Below are positions 34,582-43,542 of a stretch of 64,000 nucleotides of DNA, in pieces. The DNA is from Massilia sp. YIM B02763 (GTDB taxonomy: Bacteria; Pseudomonadota; Gammaproteobacteria; Burkholderiales; Burkholderiaceae_D): NCBI RefSeq assembly GCF_030412015.1, contig NZ_JASNRD010000005.1:62001-126000 (forward strand), read 5' to 3'. Under the pieces are notes generated by a model, which made no database searches, was not told where the DNA came from, and saw only the letters and a list, made by a program, of their open reading frames with translations. A program made the position numbers and the translations under genes. How positions within the stretch are numbered: position 1 is the first letter of the stretch; every line of letters starts with the position of its first letter.

Positions 34582-34692
34582 ACTATTTTACGCCGCAACG
34601 CGGTGCCATGCAAACGCTGGCAAGCGTTGTCAATGCATCAAAACGGGAAAATACGCGGTATGCTCATGGAGGACCATTTCCAGGAGACGCTC

Positions 34693-35577
34693 ATGACGCG
34701 CTTGACCGCAGACGACTTCGACCCCGAAGTCCTGAAACTCTTCGACGGCTACGTGCACGGCCAATTGTCGCGCCGCGACTTCCTTGCCCGCGCCGGCCGC
34801 TACGCCGTGGGCGGCACGACGGCCGCCACGCTGCTGGCGCAATTGTCGCCATCGTTCGCCGCCCCGCTGGTCGCGCCGAAGGACCCGCGCCTGAAGACGA
34901 GCTACCAGGAATTCCCGTCGCCGCAGGGCTACGGCAAGCTGCGCGGCTACCTGGTCATGCCCGCCAATGCCCAGCGCAAGCCGCCGGCGATCCTCGTCGT
35001 GCACGAGAACCGCGGCCTGAATCCGCACATCGAGGACATCGCGCGCCGCGTGGCGCTGGAAGGCTATATCGCGTTCGCGCCGGACGCGCTGTTCCCGCTG
35101 GGCGGCTACCCCGGCGACGAGGACAGCGCACGCGCCCTGTTCGCCAAGCTGGACCAGGCCAAGACGCGCGCCGACTTCGTCGCCGCCGTGCAGGCGCTGG
35201 AAAAGCTGCCGCAGGCGAGCGGCAAGGTCGGCGTGGTGGGCTTCTGCTTCGGCGGCGGCATCGCCAACTACCTCGCGACCCAGCTGCCGGAACTGGCGGC
35301 CGCCGTGCCGTTCTACGGCGCCCAGCCGCCCGCCGCCGAGGTCGCCAAGATCCGCACACCGTTGATGATCCATGACGCGGGCAAGGACGAACGGATCCTG
35401 GCGGGCTGGCCGGCCTATGAGGAGGCGCTGAAGGAGAACAAGGTGCCATACCAGCACTTCACGTATCCGGGCGTCGAGCACGGCTTCAACAACGACACGA
35501 CGCCGCGCTACGACGAGGCGGCGGCCAAGCTGGCTTGGGGGAGGACGATGGGGTTCTTCAAGGAGAAGCTGGCCTGA
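34693..35577 (+). CDS. Tat-exported dienelactone hydrolase family protein
   Basis: The 294-residue protein begins with a twin-arginine signal 'SRRDFLARAGRYAVGG' (about 26-58). The mature part is an alpha/beta hydrolase of the dienelactone hydrolase family, with nucleophile Cys185 in 'VVGFCFGGG', Asp232, and His263 in 'GVEHGFNND'; Glu105 in 'VHENRG' is also conserved. AGGAG before the ATG at 34693 fixes the start. It is usual for such YghX-like proteins to be exported, and their substrate is unclear. It is divergent from the marR operon. Confidence 0.9.
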   Translation: MTRLTADDFDPEVLKLFDGYVHGQLSRRDFLARAGRYAVGGTTAATLLAQLSPSFAAPLVAPKDPRLKTSYQEFPSPQGYGKLRGYLVMPANAQRKPPAILVVHENRGLNPHIEDIARRVALEGYIAFAPDALFPLGGYPGDEDSARALFAKLDQAKTRADFVAAVQALEKLPQASGKVGVVGFCFGGGIANYLATQLPELAAAVPFYGAQPPAAEVAKIRTPLMIHDAGKDERILAGWPAYEEALKENKVPYQHFTYPGVEHGFNNDTTPRYDEAAAKLAWGRTMGFFKEKLA

Positions 35578-35596
35578 GCCGCAACAAATAGAAGCG

Positions 35597-35684
35597 CGTC
35601 GTCCCTGCGAAGGCAGGGAACCAATTTTGCACGAGCAGTCGAGATGCAAACAGAACTTGGGCCCCTGCCTCCGCAGGGGCGACG
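35597..35684. repeat. Palindromic repeat, family A copy 2
   Basis: This is the second copy of the CGTCGTCCCTGCG...GGGGCGACG element (88 bp), with a diverged middle. It lies between the convergent ends of the dienelactone hydrolase gene and rpoH. Confidence 0.85.
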
Positions 35685-35694
35685 GACGGGGTAA

Positions 35695-35720
35695 TAAAAA
35701 AGGCACCCGCAGGTGCCTTT
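35695..35720 (-). terminator. Rho-independent terminator of rpoH
   Basis: On the minus strand a GGCACC/GGTGCC stem (35702-35717, four-base loop), extended by three A-T pairs, is followed by a run of T. It starts about 22 bp after the rpoH stop. Confidence 0.85.
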
Positions 35721-35741
35721 CTTTCACTTCCGCGCGGAGGC

Positions 35742-36632
35742 TTACACGTAAGCCGCCAGCGCCGTCTTCATTTTCTTCAGCGCCGCCGATTCGATCTGGC
35801 GGATGCGCTCGGCCGACACGCCGAATTCCTCGGCCAGCGTGTGCAGGGTCGCACCCGAGCCGTCGTCGTTGGCCAGCCAGCGTGCTTCCACGATGCGGCG
35901 CGAACGCGGGTCGAGCTTGCCCAGGGCCGTTTCCAGGCCTTCCGACTGCAGGCGCACGACTTCCTCGGCTTCCAGCACCTTGGTCGGCTCCTGCTGGTCC
36001 GACGACAGGTAGGCGATCGGCGAGAACTTGTCGTCTTCGTCGTCGGTCGGCGCTTCCAGGGCGATGTCGCGGCCCGAAAGGCGGGTTTCCATCTCGATCA
36101 CTTCTTCGCGCTTGACGTCGAGCATCTTGGCCAGGTCGTCCACTTGCTGCGGCGACATGGCATCCAGGCCCTGCTTGTTGCTGCGCAGGTTGAAGAACAG
36201 CTTGCGCTGGGCCTTGGTCGTGGCGACCTTCACCAGGCGCCAGTTCTTCAGGATGTATTCATGCATCTCGGCCTTGACCCAGTGCATGGCGTACGACACC
36301 AGGCGGACGCCCTGGTTCGGGTCGAAGCGCTTGACGGCCTTCATCAAGCCGATATTGCCTTCCTGGATCAGGTCGGCGTGCGGCAGGCCATAGCCCAGGT
36401 AGCCGCGGGCGATCGACACGACCAGGCGCAGGTGGGACATCACCAGTTTCTGGGCGGCATCCAGGTCGCCGTTGTCGCGCAGGTTTTTTGCCAGCGATAC
36501 TTCTTCCTCGTGGGTCAGCATCGGCAGACGATTGACCGCCGAGATATAGGCGTCGATGTTGCCGATATTGCCGTTGAAACCGAGTCCCAGAGCACGACTG
36601 CCGGCCGGAACCAATGCGGATTGTGCGGACAT
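35742..36632 (-). CDS. rpoH: Heat-shock sigma factor RpoH (sigma-32)
   Basis: The 296-residue sigma factor has region 2 ('SHLRLVVSIARGYLGYGLPH', 'DLIQEGNIGLMKAVKRFDP', 'VRLVSYAMHWVKAEMHEYIL'), the RpoH box 'QRKLFFNLR' at 142-150 that is specific to this group, and region 4 ('TLHTLAEEFGVSAERIRQIE'). It directs RNA polymerase to chaperone and protease genes. The ATG at 36632 is preceded by GAGG. It lies downstream of ftsY-ftsE-ftsX in the classical order. A CIRCE element 133 bp upstream predicts HrcA control. Confidence 0.96.
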   Translation of the reverse strand: MSAQSALVPAGSRALGLGFNGNIGNIDAYISAVNRLPMLTHEEEVSLAKNLRDNGDLDAAQKLVMSHLRLVVSIARGYLGYGLPHADLIQEGNIGLMKAVKRFDPNQGVRLVSYAMHWVKAEMHEYILKNWRLVKVATTKAQRKLFFNLRSNKQGLDAMSPQQVDDLAKMLDVKREEVIEMETRLSGRDIALEAPTDDEDDKFSPIAYLSSDQQEPTKVLEAEEVVRLQSEGLETALGKLDPRSRRIVEARWLANDDGSGATLHTLAEEFGVSAERIRQIESAALKKMKTALAAYV

Positions 36633-36764
36633 AGTCAATTCCCTCGTAGTAGCTGTACTGCATCGTCTCTGCCATTTCCGGCGCCCCGAAGGCGCTGCCG
36701 GTTGGCGATACGGGATGTGGACGGTGCCTATCGAATACACTTCCCGCGATAGTCTGTCCTTATA

Positions 36765-36791
36765 TTAGCACTCTCTTGTAGGGAGTGCTAG
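36765..36791. promoter_or_regulatory. CIRCE element (HrcA operator) upstream of rpoH
   Basis: TTAGCACTC-N9-GAGTGCTAG matches the CIRCE consensus (TTAGCACTC-N9-GAGTGCTAA) at 17 of 18 positions. It overlaps a minus-strand TAATAT that can serve as -10 of the rpoH promoter. It predicts repression of rpoH by HrcA, relieved on heat shock. Confidence 0.9.
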
Positions 36792-37085
36792 GAACCACCA
36801 TATTTGAGACGAGCAGTTTAAGTTTCGTTAAAGTATTGCTCCTGGGAATCGAAATAAGCAGTCAATTCCAATGTAGAGCAGGGACAGGTAGTTCGATTGA
36901 TGTGGGTCAAACGTGCCGCCCGTACCGTTTGATAGCTGTTGGAGACAGGTTAGGGGCGTCGTGATTCAGGGTCTGTGAAGTGGCGCACGTACCCTTGTAG
37001 GCGTATTTCCCGTGTCTGCTGGTGGACTTGACTGGCCAACAGCAGACGGGTTGATTTATTAATATTGGGACGGTTTGCGGAAATT
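36792..37085. other. Intergenic region between rpoH promoter and ftsX
   Basis: About 290 bp of lower GC than the neighbours. No gene with convincing composition is visible; a minus-strand frame here merely runs out of ftsX in another phase. It may hold the -35 part of the rpoH promoter near the CIRCE element. Confidence 0.4.
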
Positions 37086-37116
37086 CAATACCCCGACGGT
37101 AAATTTCGGGGTATTG
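37086..37116 (-). terminator. Hairpin after ftsX
   Basis: CAATACCCCG and CGGGGTATTG form a perfect 10 bp stem with an 11-base loop, 17 bp after the ftsX stop. The T tract on the minus strand is short (AATTT), so termination may be partial. Confidence 0.65.
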
Positions 37117-37132
37117 CTGATCGAATCGACAA

Positions 37133-38053
37133 TCAACGCAGGCGCGCGAGGTGCCGCTGCACCGACAGCATCGCACCCACCAGGCCGAGGCCGGCGCTGA
37201 TGGCCAGCAGCGCGGCGATGCCCAGCGGGGGCAGGGCGGCGAGCTGGAACTCCGAGGCATACAGGCGGGCGAACTCGGCGATCGCCGTGTTCAGCGGACG
37301 CAGCGCCAGCGCCACGGCGCCCAGCGCCACCGCGCCGGCGCACAGGCCCAGCAGGGCGCCCGTATAGTAGAACGGACGGTGGATGAAATTGTCCGTCGCG
37401 CCCAGCAGCTTCGATACGGCGATCTCTTCCTTCTGGGTCAGCACCTGCAGGCGGATCGTATTGAATACCACCGCGATCACCACCACGCTCAGCGTGACGG
37501 CCAGCAGCAGCAGGGCCAGGCGCAGCACGCCCAGCAGGGCCGCCAGGCGCTTGACCCAGGCCGAGTCGACCTGCACGGTGTCCACGCCCGGCAGCAGGCG
37601 CATCTGTTCGGCGATGCCGTCCACGCGCGCGGCGTCGGCGCTGGCGGCGAAGCCTTCCAGTTTCATCACATAGCTGTCCGGCAGCGGATTGTCGCCCAGC
37701 GTCTCGAGGACATCGGACAGGCCGCTCTTGTCCTTCAGGCTGTCCAGCGCCTGCTCGCGCGGCACGAAGACCAGCTTGGCGCGGCTGCCCTGCAGGATCT
37801 GCCGGAGCTGGGGCGCCAGCGCCTGCGCTTCCTCGCGCGGGGTGCCGGCCTTGAGGAACAGGCTGATCTCCGGGTCGACGGACAGCTGCTCGGACATCGG
37901 CTTGACGTTGTCGAGCAGGGTCACGCCGGCGAAGGGCAGGGCCAGGGCCACCGCCACGACGAGGACGTTGAACAGGAAGCTGCCCGGCGCCTTGCGCAGG
38001 TGCCCCAAGGCGGCGCCGAGGGCGAAGCGGTGCTGGCGGAACCAGATGTTCAT
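37133..38053 (-). CDS. ftsX: Cell division protein FtsX
   Basis: The 306-residue protein has the FtsX layout: a first membrane segment (about 23-42), a periplasmic domain ('LSVDPEISLFLKAGTPREEA', 'SYVMKLEGF'), and three further membrane segments in the C-terminal half ('VTLSVVVIAVVFNTIRLQVL'). With FtsE it forms the ABC complex at the septum that controls peptidoglycan hydrolases. It overlaps ftsE by four bases (ATGA). Length is normal. Confidence 0.95.
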   Translation of the reverse strand: MNIWFRQHRFALGAALGHLRKAPGSFLFNVLVVAVALALPFAGVTLLDNVKPMSEQLSVDPEISLFLKAGTPREEAQALAPQLRQILQGSRAKLVFVPREQALDSLKDKSGLSDVLETLGDNPLPDSYVMKLEGFAASADAARVDGIAEQMRLLPGVDTVQVDSAWVKRLAALLGVLRLALLLLAVTLSVVVIAVVFNTIRLQVLTQKEEIAVSKLLGATDNFIHRPFYYTGALLGLCAGAVALGAVALALRPLNTAIAEFARLYASEFQLAALPPLGIAALLAISAGLGLVGAMLSVQRHLARLR

Positions 38054-38730
38054 GCCGCGCCTCCTTCGGACACGACCGCACCCTGCACCACCCGGCCGTG
38101 TTCCAGCCGGATCACGCGCGCGGCGCTGTCGAGAATCTGTTCGTCGTGGGTCGAGATCACGCAGGTCACCCCGACGGCGTGGAAGGCGTGCAGGGCGTCG
38201 ATCACCTTGTCGGCCGCGGCGCGGTCGAGGTTGGCGGTCGGTTCGTCGGCCAGGATGATCTGGGGGCGGTTGACGATGGCGCGCGCGATCGCCACGCGCT
38301 GCTGCTCGCCGCCCGACAGTTCCATCGGCAGGGCGTTCGCGCGCTCCAGCAGGCCGACCTTGTCGAGGGCGGCGCGGGCGCGCTGCTCGGCCTGCGCTCT
38401 GGGGGCGCCCGTGACGATCAGGGGCAGCATCACGTTGGCCAGGATGTGGCGGTCGTTCAGCAGGCGCTGGTGCTGGAAGATCAGGCCTAGGTTACGGCGC
38501 AGGAAGGGCACGCCGGCCTTCTTCAAGCGCCCGACGTCGTGGCCGCTGACGATCACGCGGCCCGAGGTCGGGCGCTCGATCGCGGCGACCATCTTCATCA
38601 GGGTCGACTTGCCGGCCCCGGACGGGCCGGCCAGGTAGACCAGCTCGCCCTTGGCGATATGCAGGGACACGTCGGACAGGGCGACGGCGTCGGCGGAATA
38701 TTTCTTGGAGACGGACTGGAACTCGATCAT
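38050..38730 (-). CDS. ftsE: Cell division ATP-binding protein FtsE
   Basis: The 226-residue ATPase has Walker A 'GPSGAGKST' at 35-43, signature 'LSGGEQQRVAIARAI' near 140, Walker B 'IILADEPTANLD' and a switch His in 'STHDEQ'. It drives FtsX and links to FtsZ and the divisome. It lies 6 bp after ftsY and overlaps ftsX, so all three are one operon, as in E. coli. Confidence 0.96.
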   Translation of the reverse strand: MIEFQSVSKKYSADAVALSDVSLHIAKGELVYLAGPSGAGKSTLMKMVAAIERPTSGRVIVSGHDVGRLKKAGVPFLRRNLGLIFQHQRLLNDRHILANVMLPLIVTGAPRAQAEQRARAALDKVGLLERANALPMELSGGEQQRVAIARAIVNRPQIILADEPTANLDRAAADKVIDALHAFHAVGVTCVISTHDEQILDSAARVIRLEHGRVVQGAVVSEGGAA

Positions 38731-38736
38731 CGATGC

Positions 38737-39957
38737 TTATCCCAGCAGCGCTTCGGCGAACTCGTCGGCGCTGAACGGCTGCAGGTCTTCCAGCTTCTCG
38801 CCCACGCCGATGAAGTACACGGGGATCGGGCGGGTGCGTGCGATGGCCGCCAGGATGCCGCCCTTTGCGGTGCCGTCCAGCTTGGTGATCACGAGGCCCG
38901 TCAGCTGCAGGGCGTCGTCGAAGGCTTTTACCTGCGCCAGCGCGTTCTGGCCCGTATTGCCGTCGATGACGAGCAAGACCTCGTGCGGCGCGCCATCCAT
39001 GCCCTTGCCGATCACGCGCTTGATCTTCTTGAGTTCTTCCATCAGGTGCAGCTGGGTCGGCAGGCGGCCGGCGGTGTCGACCATGACGACGTCGACGCCG
39101 CGCGCCTTGCCCGACTGGACCGCGTCGAACGCGACGGCGGCCGGATCGCCCGAGGCCTGCGAGATCACGGTGACGTTGTTGCGCTGGCCCCAGACCATCA
39201 GCTGCTCGCGCGCGGCGGCGCGGAAGGTGTCGCCGGCGGCCAGCAGCACGGACTGCTCATGGCGCTGCATGTGCTTGGCCAGCTTGCCGATGGTGGTCGT
39301 CTTGCCGGCGCCGTTGACGCCCGCGATCATCATCACCAGCGGCTCGTGGCGGCCCAGTTCCAGCGGCTTTTCCAGCGGACGCAGCATGTCGACCATCAGC
39401 GCCTTGAGGGCGGCCTTGACGGCGGCGGCGTCCAGCAGCTTGTCTTCCTTGACCTTGCGGCGCAGGTTGTCCAGCAGGAACTGCGTCGCGTCCATGCCGG
39501 CGTCCGACATCAGGAGCGCCGATTCCAGCTCCTCGTACAGGTCTTCGTCGATGCGCGCGCCCACGAACAGCAGCGACAGGTTGTTCGAGGTCTTGGCCAG
39601 GCCCGCCTTCAGGCGCGCCATCCAGGATTTTTTCTTTTCCGCTTCGCTGCCCGGGCGCTCGGCCGTCTCGGGGAACAGCTGGCCTTCGTAGCCGCTCGTG
39701 AGGATGGCGGCTTCTTCGGCGATCTTTTCCGCGATCGGGTCGATATTGGTGGCGTCGCGTGCCGGCGGCGACTCGGGCGCGGGCGGCGGCGCGGGAGTCA
39801 CGTCGGGAATCGGCGCCGGCGTCGTGACGGCGTCCGGGTCGGCGCCGAACAGGCGGCGCAGGAAGCCGGGCTGTTCGGCTTGCGCGTCGGCCGGCGCGGC
39901 CTGGTCGGCGGCCGGCGCGTCGGCTTCGGTTTTTTTCTTCTTGAAGAAACTAAACAT
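38737..39957 (-). CDS. ftsY: Signal recognition particle receptor FtsY
   Basis: The 406-residue protein starts at 'MFSFFKKKKTE'; the longer upstream frame is discarded because this ATG gives the standard N-terminus. Residues 1-110 form the acidic, Pro/Ala-rich A domain that binds membranes. The NG domain follows with G1 'GVNGAGKTTTIGKLA', 'DTFRAAAREQL', G3 'DTAGR' and G4 'TKLDG'. It docks ribosome-SRP complexes at the translocon. It heads the ftsY-ftsE-ftsX operon. Confidence 0.97.
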   Translation of the reverse strand: MFSFFKKKKTEADAPAADQAAPADAQAEQPGFLRRLFGADPDAVTTPAPIPDVTPAPPPAPESPPARDATNIDPIAEKIAEEAAILTSGYEGQLFPETAERPGSEAEKKKSWMARLKAGLAKTSNNLSLLFVGARIDEDLYEELESALLMSDAGMDATQFLLDNLRRKVKEDKLLDAAAVKAALKALMVDMLRPLEKPLELGRHEPLVMMIAGVNGAGKTTTIGKLAKHMQRHEQSVLLAAGDTFRAAAREQLMVWGQRNNVTVISQASGDPAAVAFDAVQSGKARGVDVVMVDTAGRLPTQLHLMEELKKIKRVIGKGMDGAPHEVLLVIDGNTGQNALAQVKAFDDALQLTGLVITKLDGTAKGGILAAIARTRPIPVYFIGVGEKLEDLQPFSADEFAEALLG

Positions 39958-40234
39958 GGTGTAGTCGGGGGAGGGTACTGCGTGTCCATGCCCGTGGGGC
40001 ATGTCGAAATAGGGTCGCGCGTATTCTATCAGAGCAGGCAAGAGTTTTATTTATCGACAAAACCCTGGACCGGCCGTCCGGCATGTCGATATGCCATCTT
40101 GAACGCGTCAGCCCAGCCATAGTGTGGCGAGAATGCTGCTCGCTGGCATGTGCGCACGGCCTGCGCTGGCAAATCGCCGCCGCCTGGTATAGATTGTGAA
40201 CATCCATAGAAGAATGCCTCATAAGAGGGTCATC

Positions 40235-40453
40235 GTGAACGTTTCCAAATACCTCAAGCGCCTCATCTCCGGAGACCATGCGGTGAGCGGCACGGCAGCT
40301 TCGCTGCGCAGCGTCGTCGTCTGGGTCTTCATCGCCCTCGTCGCCGCGTTCCTCACCCATCCGGCCGGCGCGCCGGCGCCCAGCAGCGCCTTCGATGCGC
40401 CGGTGCCGTGGCCGGCGGAGCTGGGGGTGGACGGCAACCTCGGTATCAAATAA
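40235..40453 (+). CDS. Small single-pass membrane protein
   Basis: From the GTG at 40235, which follows AGAGGG at a good distance, the product is 72 residues with one membrane segment ('LRSVVVWVFIALVAAFLTH', about 25-43) and a Pro/Ala-rich tail. The frame extends upstream to other possible starts (ATG at 40214). No homologous family is recognised. It is convergent with the TPP enzyme gene, with repeat A copy 3 between them. Confidence 0.5.
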   Translation: MNVSKYLKRLISGDHAVSGTAASLRSVVVWVFIALVAAFLTHPAGAPAPSSAFDAPVPWPAELGVDGNLGIK

Positions 40454-40459
40454 TCACCG

Positions 40460-40543
40460 CGTCGTCCCTGCGCAGGCAGGGACCCAATTTTCGCGTGGTC
40501 GCGACGCATCCAAAATTGGGCCCCTGCCTTCGCAGGGGCGACG
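40460..40543. repeat. Palindromic repeat, family A copy 3
   Basis: This is the third copy of the CGTCGTCCCTGCG...GGGGCGACG element (84 bp). It fills the 102 bp between the convergent stops of the small membrane protein gene and the TPP enzyme gene. Confidence 0.85.
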
Positions 40544-40555
40544 GTATATGTCTGC

Positions 40556-42256
40556 TTACTTCGCCTTTCCCGCCTCCGCATTCCTGCGTATCGTCTCCAG
40601 CGTCGCCCCCGGCGTGATCCAGTTCCCGTCATAACGCAGTTCGATCAGCGCCGGCAGCTTGTGCTCGCGCGTGAAGGCGAGCGCGCGTTCCAGCGCGGGG
40701 CCGAATTGCGCCGTCGTCTCGACGGCTTCGCCATGGCCGCCATAGGCCCTGGCCAGCGCCGCGAAATCCGGGTTGTGCAGCTGCGTGCCCGACACGCGGC
40801 CCGGATACTCGCGCTCCTGGTGCATGCGGATGGTGCCGAACATGCCATTGTTAAAGACCAGGAACAGGACGCCCGCGCCGTACTGCATGGCGGTGGCCAG
40901 TTCCTGGCCCGTCATCATGAATTCGCCGTCGCCCGCGAAGGTGACGACGCTGCGCTCCGGATGCACGATCTTGGCGGCGACGCCGGCCGGCACGCCATAG
41001 CCCATCGCGCCGCTGGTGGGCGCGAGCTGGGTGCGCATGGCGCCGTAGCGCCAGAAGCGGTGCGCCCAGGTGGCGTAGTTGCCGGCGCCGTTGGTGACGA
41101 TGGTGTCGCGCGGCAGCGCGGCCTGCAGGTCCTGCACCAGCTGCCACAGGTCCAGCGGGGCGCTGCCGTCCTGGAACACGGGCGGCTGCTGCTGCCAGGC
41201 CGCCAGTTCCGCCCGGGCTTCGGCCACGGTGTGGCGCCAGGCGCCGGCATCGACGGGTTCCATCGCGGCCAGCATGGCCGCCGCCTGCGGGGCGCCGGAC
41301 GCGATCATCAATTCGGCCTGGTAGACGCTGCCCAGTTCTTCGGGATCCGGGTGGATGTGCACGAGGCGCTGTTGCGGCACGGGGGACGCCAGCAGCGAGT
41401 AGCCGCTGGTGGTCATCTCGCCGAGGCGCGGACCGAAGGCGATCAGCACGTCCGCTTCCTTCACGCGCGCGGCCAGCTTCGGGTTGATGCCGATGCCGAC
41501 GTCGCCCACGTAGTGCGGATGCGCGTTGTCCAGCAGGTCCTGGAAGCGGAAGGCGCAGGCGACGGGCAGCGCGTTCGCCTCGGCGAAAGCCGTCACGTCG
41601 GCGCAGGCCTGTTCTGTCCAGGTGCCGCCGCCCAGCAGCAGCAGCGGCTTGTTCGCGCCCGCCAGCAGCGTGCGCAGCTGGCCGATCTGCGCCGCCGACG
41701 GCGCCGCCTGGGTCGGCTGGTAGCAGCGCGTGTCCGCCACGCTTGCCTGCGCCACCAGCATGTCTTCCGGCAGCGCCAGCACGACGGGGCCGGGACGGCC
41801 GCTGGTCGCGACCTGGAAGGCGCGCGCGATGTATTCGGGGATGCGGTCGGCGCGGTCGATCTGCGCCACCCACTTGGCCATCTGGCCGTACATGCGGCGG
41901 TAGTCGATTTCCTGGAAGGCTTCGCGGTCCATGAAGTCGGTGCCGACCTGGCCGATGAACAGGATCATCGGCGTCGAATCCTGGTAGGCCGTGTGCACGC
42001 CGATCGACGCGTTGGTGGCGCCCGGCCCGCGCGTGACGAAGCAGATGCCGGGCTTGCCCGTCAGCTTGCCGTAGGCCTCGGCCATGAACGCCGCGCCGCC
42101 CTCCTGGCGGTTGACGATGAAGCGGATCCGCGAATCGTGCAGCGCGTCGAGCACGTCGAGATAGCTTTCGCCGGGCACGCCAAAGGCGGTGTCCACGCCG
42201 TGGACCTGGAGGGCGTCGACCAGGATCTGGCCGCCGCTGCGGGAAGGGTGCGTCAT
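40556..42256 (-). CDS. Thiamine pyrophosphate-dependent enzyme, acetolactate synthase-like
   Basis: The 566-residue protein has the three domains of the POX/AHAS group. Glu52 in 'NRQEGGAAFMAEAYGK' is the residue that activates TPP, and the C-terminal TPP motif is 'GDGEFMMTGQELATAMQYGA' ending in 'VFNNGMFG'. It differs from biosynthetic IlvB, and no small subunit gene is adjacent, so it is more likely a catabolic or accessory decarboxylase/carboligase. The ATG at 42256 starts 'MTHPSRSGGQILVDAL'. It is transcribed alone. Confidence 0.88.
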   Translation of the reverse strand: MTHPSRSGGQILVDALQVHGVDTAFGVPGESYLDVLDALHDSRIRFIVNRQEGGAAFMAEAYGKLTGKPGICFVTRGPGATNASIGVHTAYQDSTPMILFIGQVGTDFMDREAFQEIDYRRMYGQMAKWVAQIDRADRIPEYIARAFQVATSGRPGPVVLALPEDMLVAQASVADTRCYQPTQAAPSAAQIGQLRTLLAGANKPLLLLGGGTWTEQACADVTAFAEANALPVACAFRFQDLLDNAHPHYVGDVGIGINPKLAARVKEADVLIAFGPRLGEMTTSGYSLLASPVPQQRLVHIHPDPEELGSVYQAELMIASGAPQAAAMLAAMEPVDAGAWRHTVAEARAELAAWQQQPPVFQDGSAPLDLWQLVQDLQAALPRDTIVTNGAGNYATWAHRFWRYGAMRTQLAPTSGAMGYGVPAGVAAKIVHPERSVVTFAGDGEFMMTGQELATAMQYGAGVLFLVFNNGMFGTIRMHQEREYPGRVSGTQLHNPDFAALARAYGGHGEAVETTAQFGPALERALAFTREHKLPALIELRYDGNWITPGATLETIRRNAEAGKAK

Positions 42257-42400
42257 GGTGAGGTCATCCTTATCGAATAGGCATCCAGGCATTCTAGGGC
42301 AGGGCTGTCGGGCTGGCTTTTGAAATGGCGACATGGAATGTCAAAAATAGCAAAAACGGCGTTATGATGGGCATTCAAAAGTTGCCATAAGGATATGCAT

Positions 42401-43513
42401 ATGCGTCCGTCGAACATGCTCGCTCCGGCCGCGGTATTGTCTGCGGTATTAGCTGCGGTATCGGTCTGCGCTCCCGTCGCCGCGCAGTCGCTTGCGCCGG
42501 CCCAGTGCCTTGCCGATCTGGAGGATGCCGCCGTGTTCCTGGAAGCCAACGACGCCGGCGCGGCCGACGCGCTGGCCGACCATGGACCCGCCATCCGCGC
42601 CGCGTTCGGCAAGGCACGCGCCGAGACTGCCGCGGTCAAGGAAGAAGCCGACTGCATCGCGCTGCTGAAGACGTATGTGCATACCTGGCGCCCCGACCAC
42701 ATCGGCGTCCGGTCGGTCCGGGACGTCGCCGCCAAGGCGCCGGCGGCCGCGGCCGGCGTCGATCCGCGCGCGCCGCGCTTCCAGGTGCTCGGCAAGGATA
42801 CGCTGTTGCTGGTGCTACCGAGCTTCAACGATACCCATGCGGCGGCCGTGAGGAAGCTGGTGGCGGACCATCGCTCGGAACTGGTTTCCCACCGCAACTG
42901 GGTGATCGACGTGCGCGGCAACGGCGGCGGTGCGGACGGTACCTATGCGCCGCTGCTGGGCTGGCTGCTGGATGGCGACCTGCGCTACTACCGCGCGGAA
43001 TTCTTCGTCACACCGGCCAATATCCAGGCCCAGGAAGCCGTGTGCCAGCGCAGCGGCGATCCGGAAGCCTGCCAACGGCAACTGGCACCGGTCATCGCCA
43101 GCATGCGCGCTGCGCCCAACGGCAGCTTCGTGCTGCCTGGTACGGAACGCATCGCCACCAAGGCGATCGCGCTGGAGCCGCAGCGGCCGGCCCGCGTGGC
43201 CGTGCTGACCGATGGCGATTGCGGCAGCAGTTGCGAGGAATTCGTGCTGCAGGCGCGCACCGGCTTTCGCGTGAAGATCGTGGGCCGCCCGACCGCCGGC
43301 GTGCTCGACGTGGCCAACGTGCGCCGCCATCCGCTGCCGTCCGGCCGGTTCCTGCTGAGCTATGGGACGAGCCGCACGACGCGCCTGCCCGCCATGCGCA
43401 TCGACGGCGTCGGCATCGCGCCCGACGTGCTGCTGCCGGCACCGACCGACGCCGCCGCGCGCGCGGCCGAGGTGACCCAGGTGCAACGCTGGCTCGAGAC
43501 CGGCCGGATGTAA
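42401..43513 (+). CDS. S41-family peptidase-like exported protein
   Basis: The 370-residue product has a signal peptide (about 1-29, ending 'APVAAQ'). The C-terminal half is an S41 (C-terminal processing protease-like) domain: 'NWVIDVRGNGGGADGTYAPL' near 167 and 'LTDGDCGSSCEEFVLQAR' near 270, with Ser277 the probable nucleophile. ATG 42401 is preferred over ATG 42395 because AAGGA lies seven bases before it. No PDZ domain is seen. It is exported to the periplasm, and its substrate is unknown. Confidence 0.85.
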   Translation: MRPSNMLAPAAVLSAVLAAVSVCAPVAAQSLAPAQCLADLEDAAVFLEANDAGAADALADHGPAIRAAFGKARAETAAVKEEADCIALLKTYVHTWRPDHIGVRSVRDVAAKAPAAAAGVDPRAPRFQVLGKDTLLLVLPSFNDTHAAAVRKLVADHRSELVSHRNWVIDVRGNGGGADGTYAPLLGWLLDGDLRYYRAEFFVTPANIQAQEAVCQRSGDPEACQRQLAPVIASMRAAPNGSFVLPGTERIATKAIALEPQRPARVAVLTDGDCGSSCEEFVLQARTGFRVKIVGRPTAGVLDVANVRRHPLPSGRFLLSYGTSRTTRLPAMRIDGVGIAPDVLLPAPTDAAARAAEVTQVQRWLETGRM

Positions 43514-43528
43514 GCACGGCGCATCGGT

Positions 43529-43534
43529 TACAAT
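43529..43534 (+). promoter_or_regulatory. -10 element of rnpB
   Basis: TACAAT lies about 10 bp upstream of the inferred 5' end of RNase P RNA. No convincing -35 is visible; that region overlaps the end of the S41 gene. Confidence 0.5.
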
Positions 43535-43542
43535 AGCGCCCG

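Noticed and set aside
36907..37260. Minus-strand frame of 117 codons downstream of and overlapping ftsX.
   Set aside because: It shares DNA with the end of ftsX in another phase and has no ribosome site or domain.
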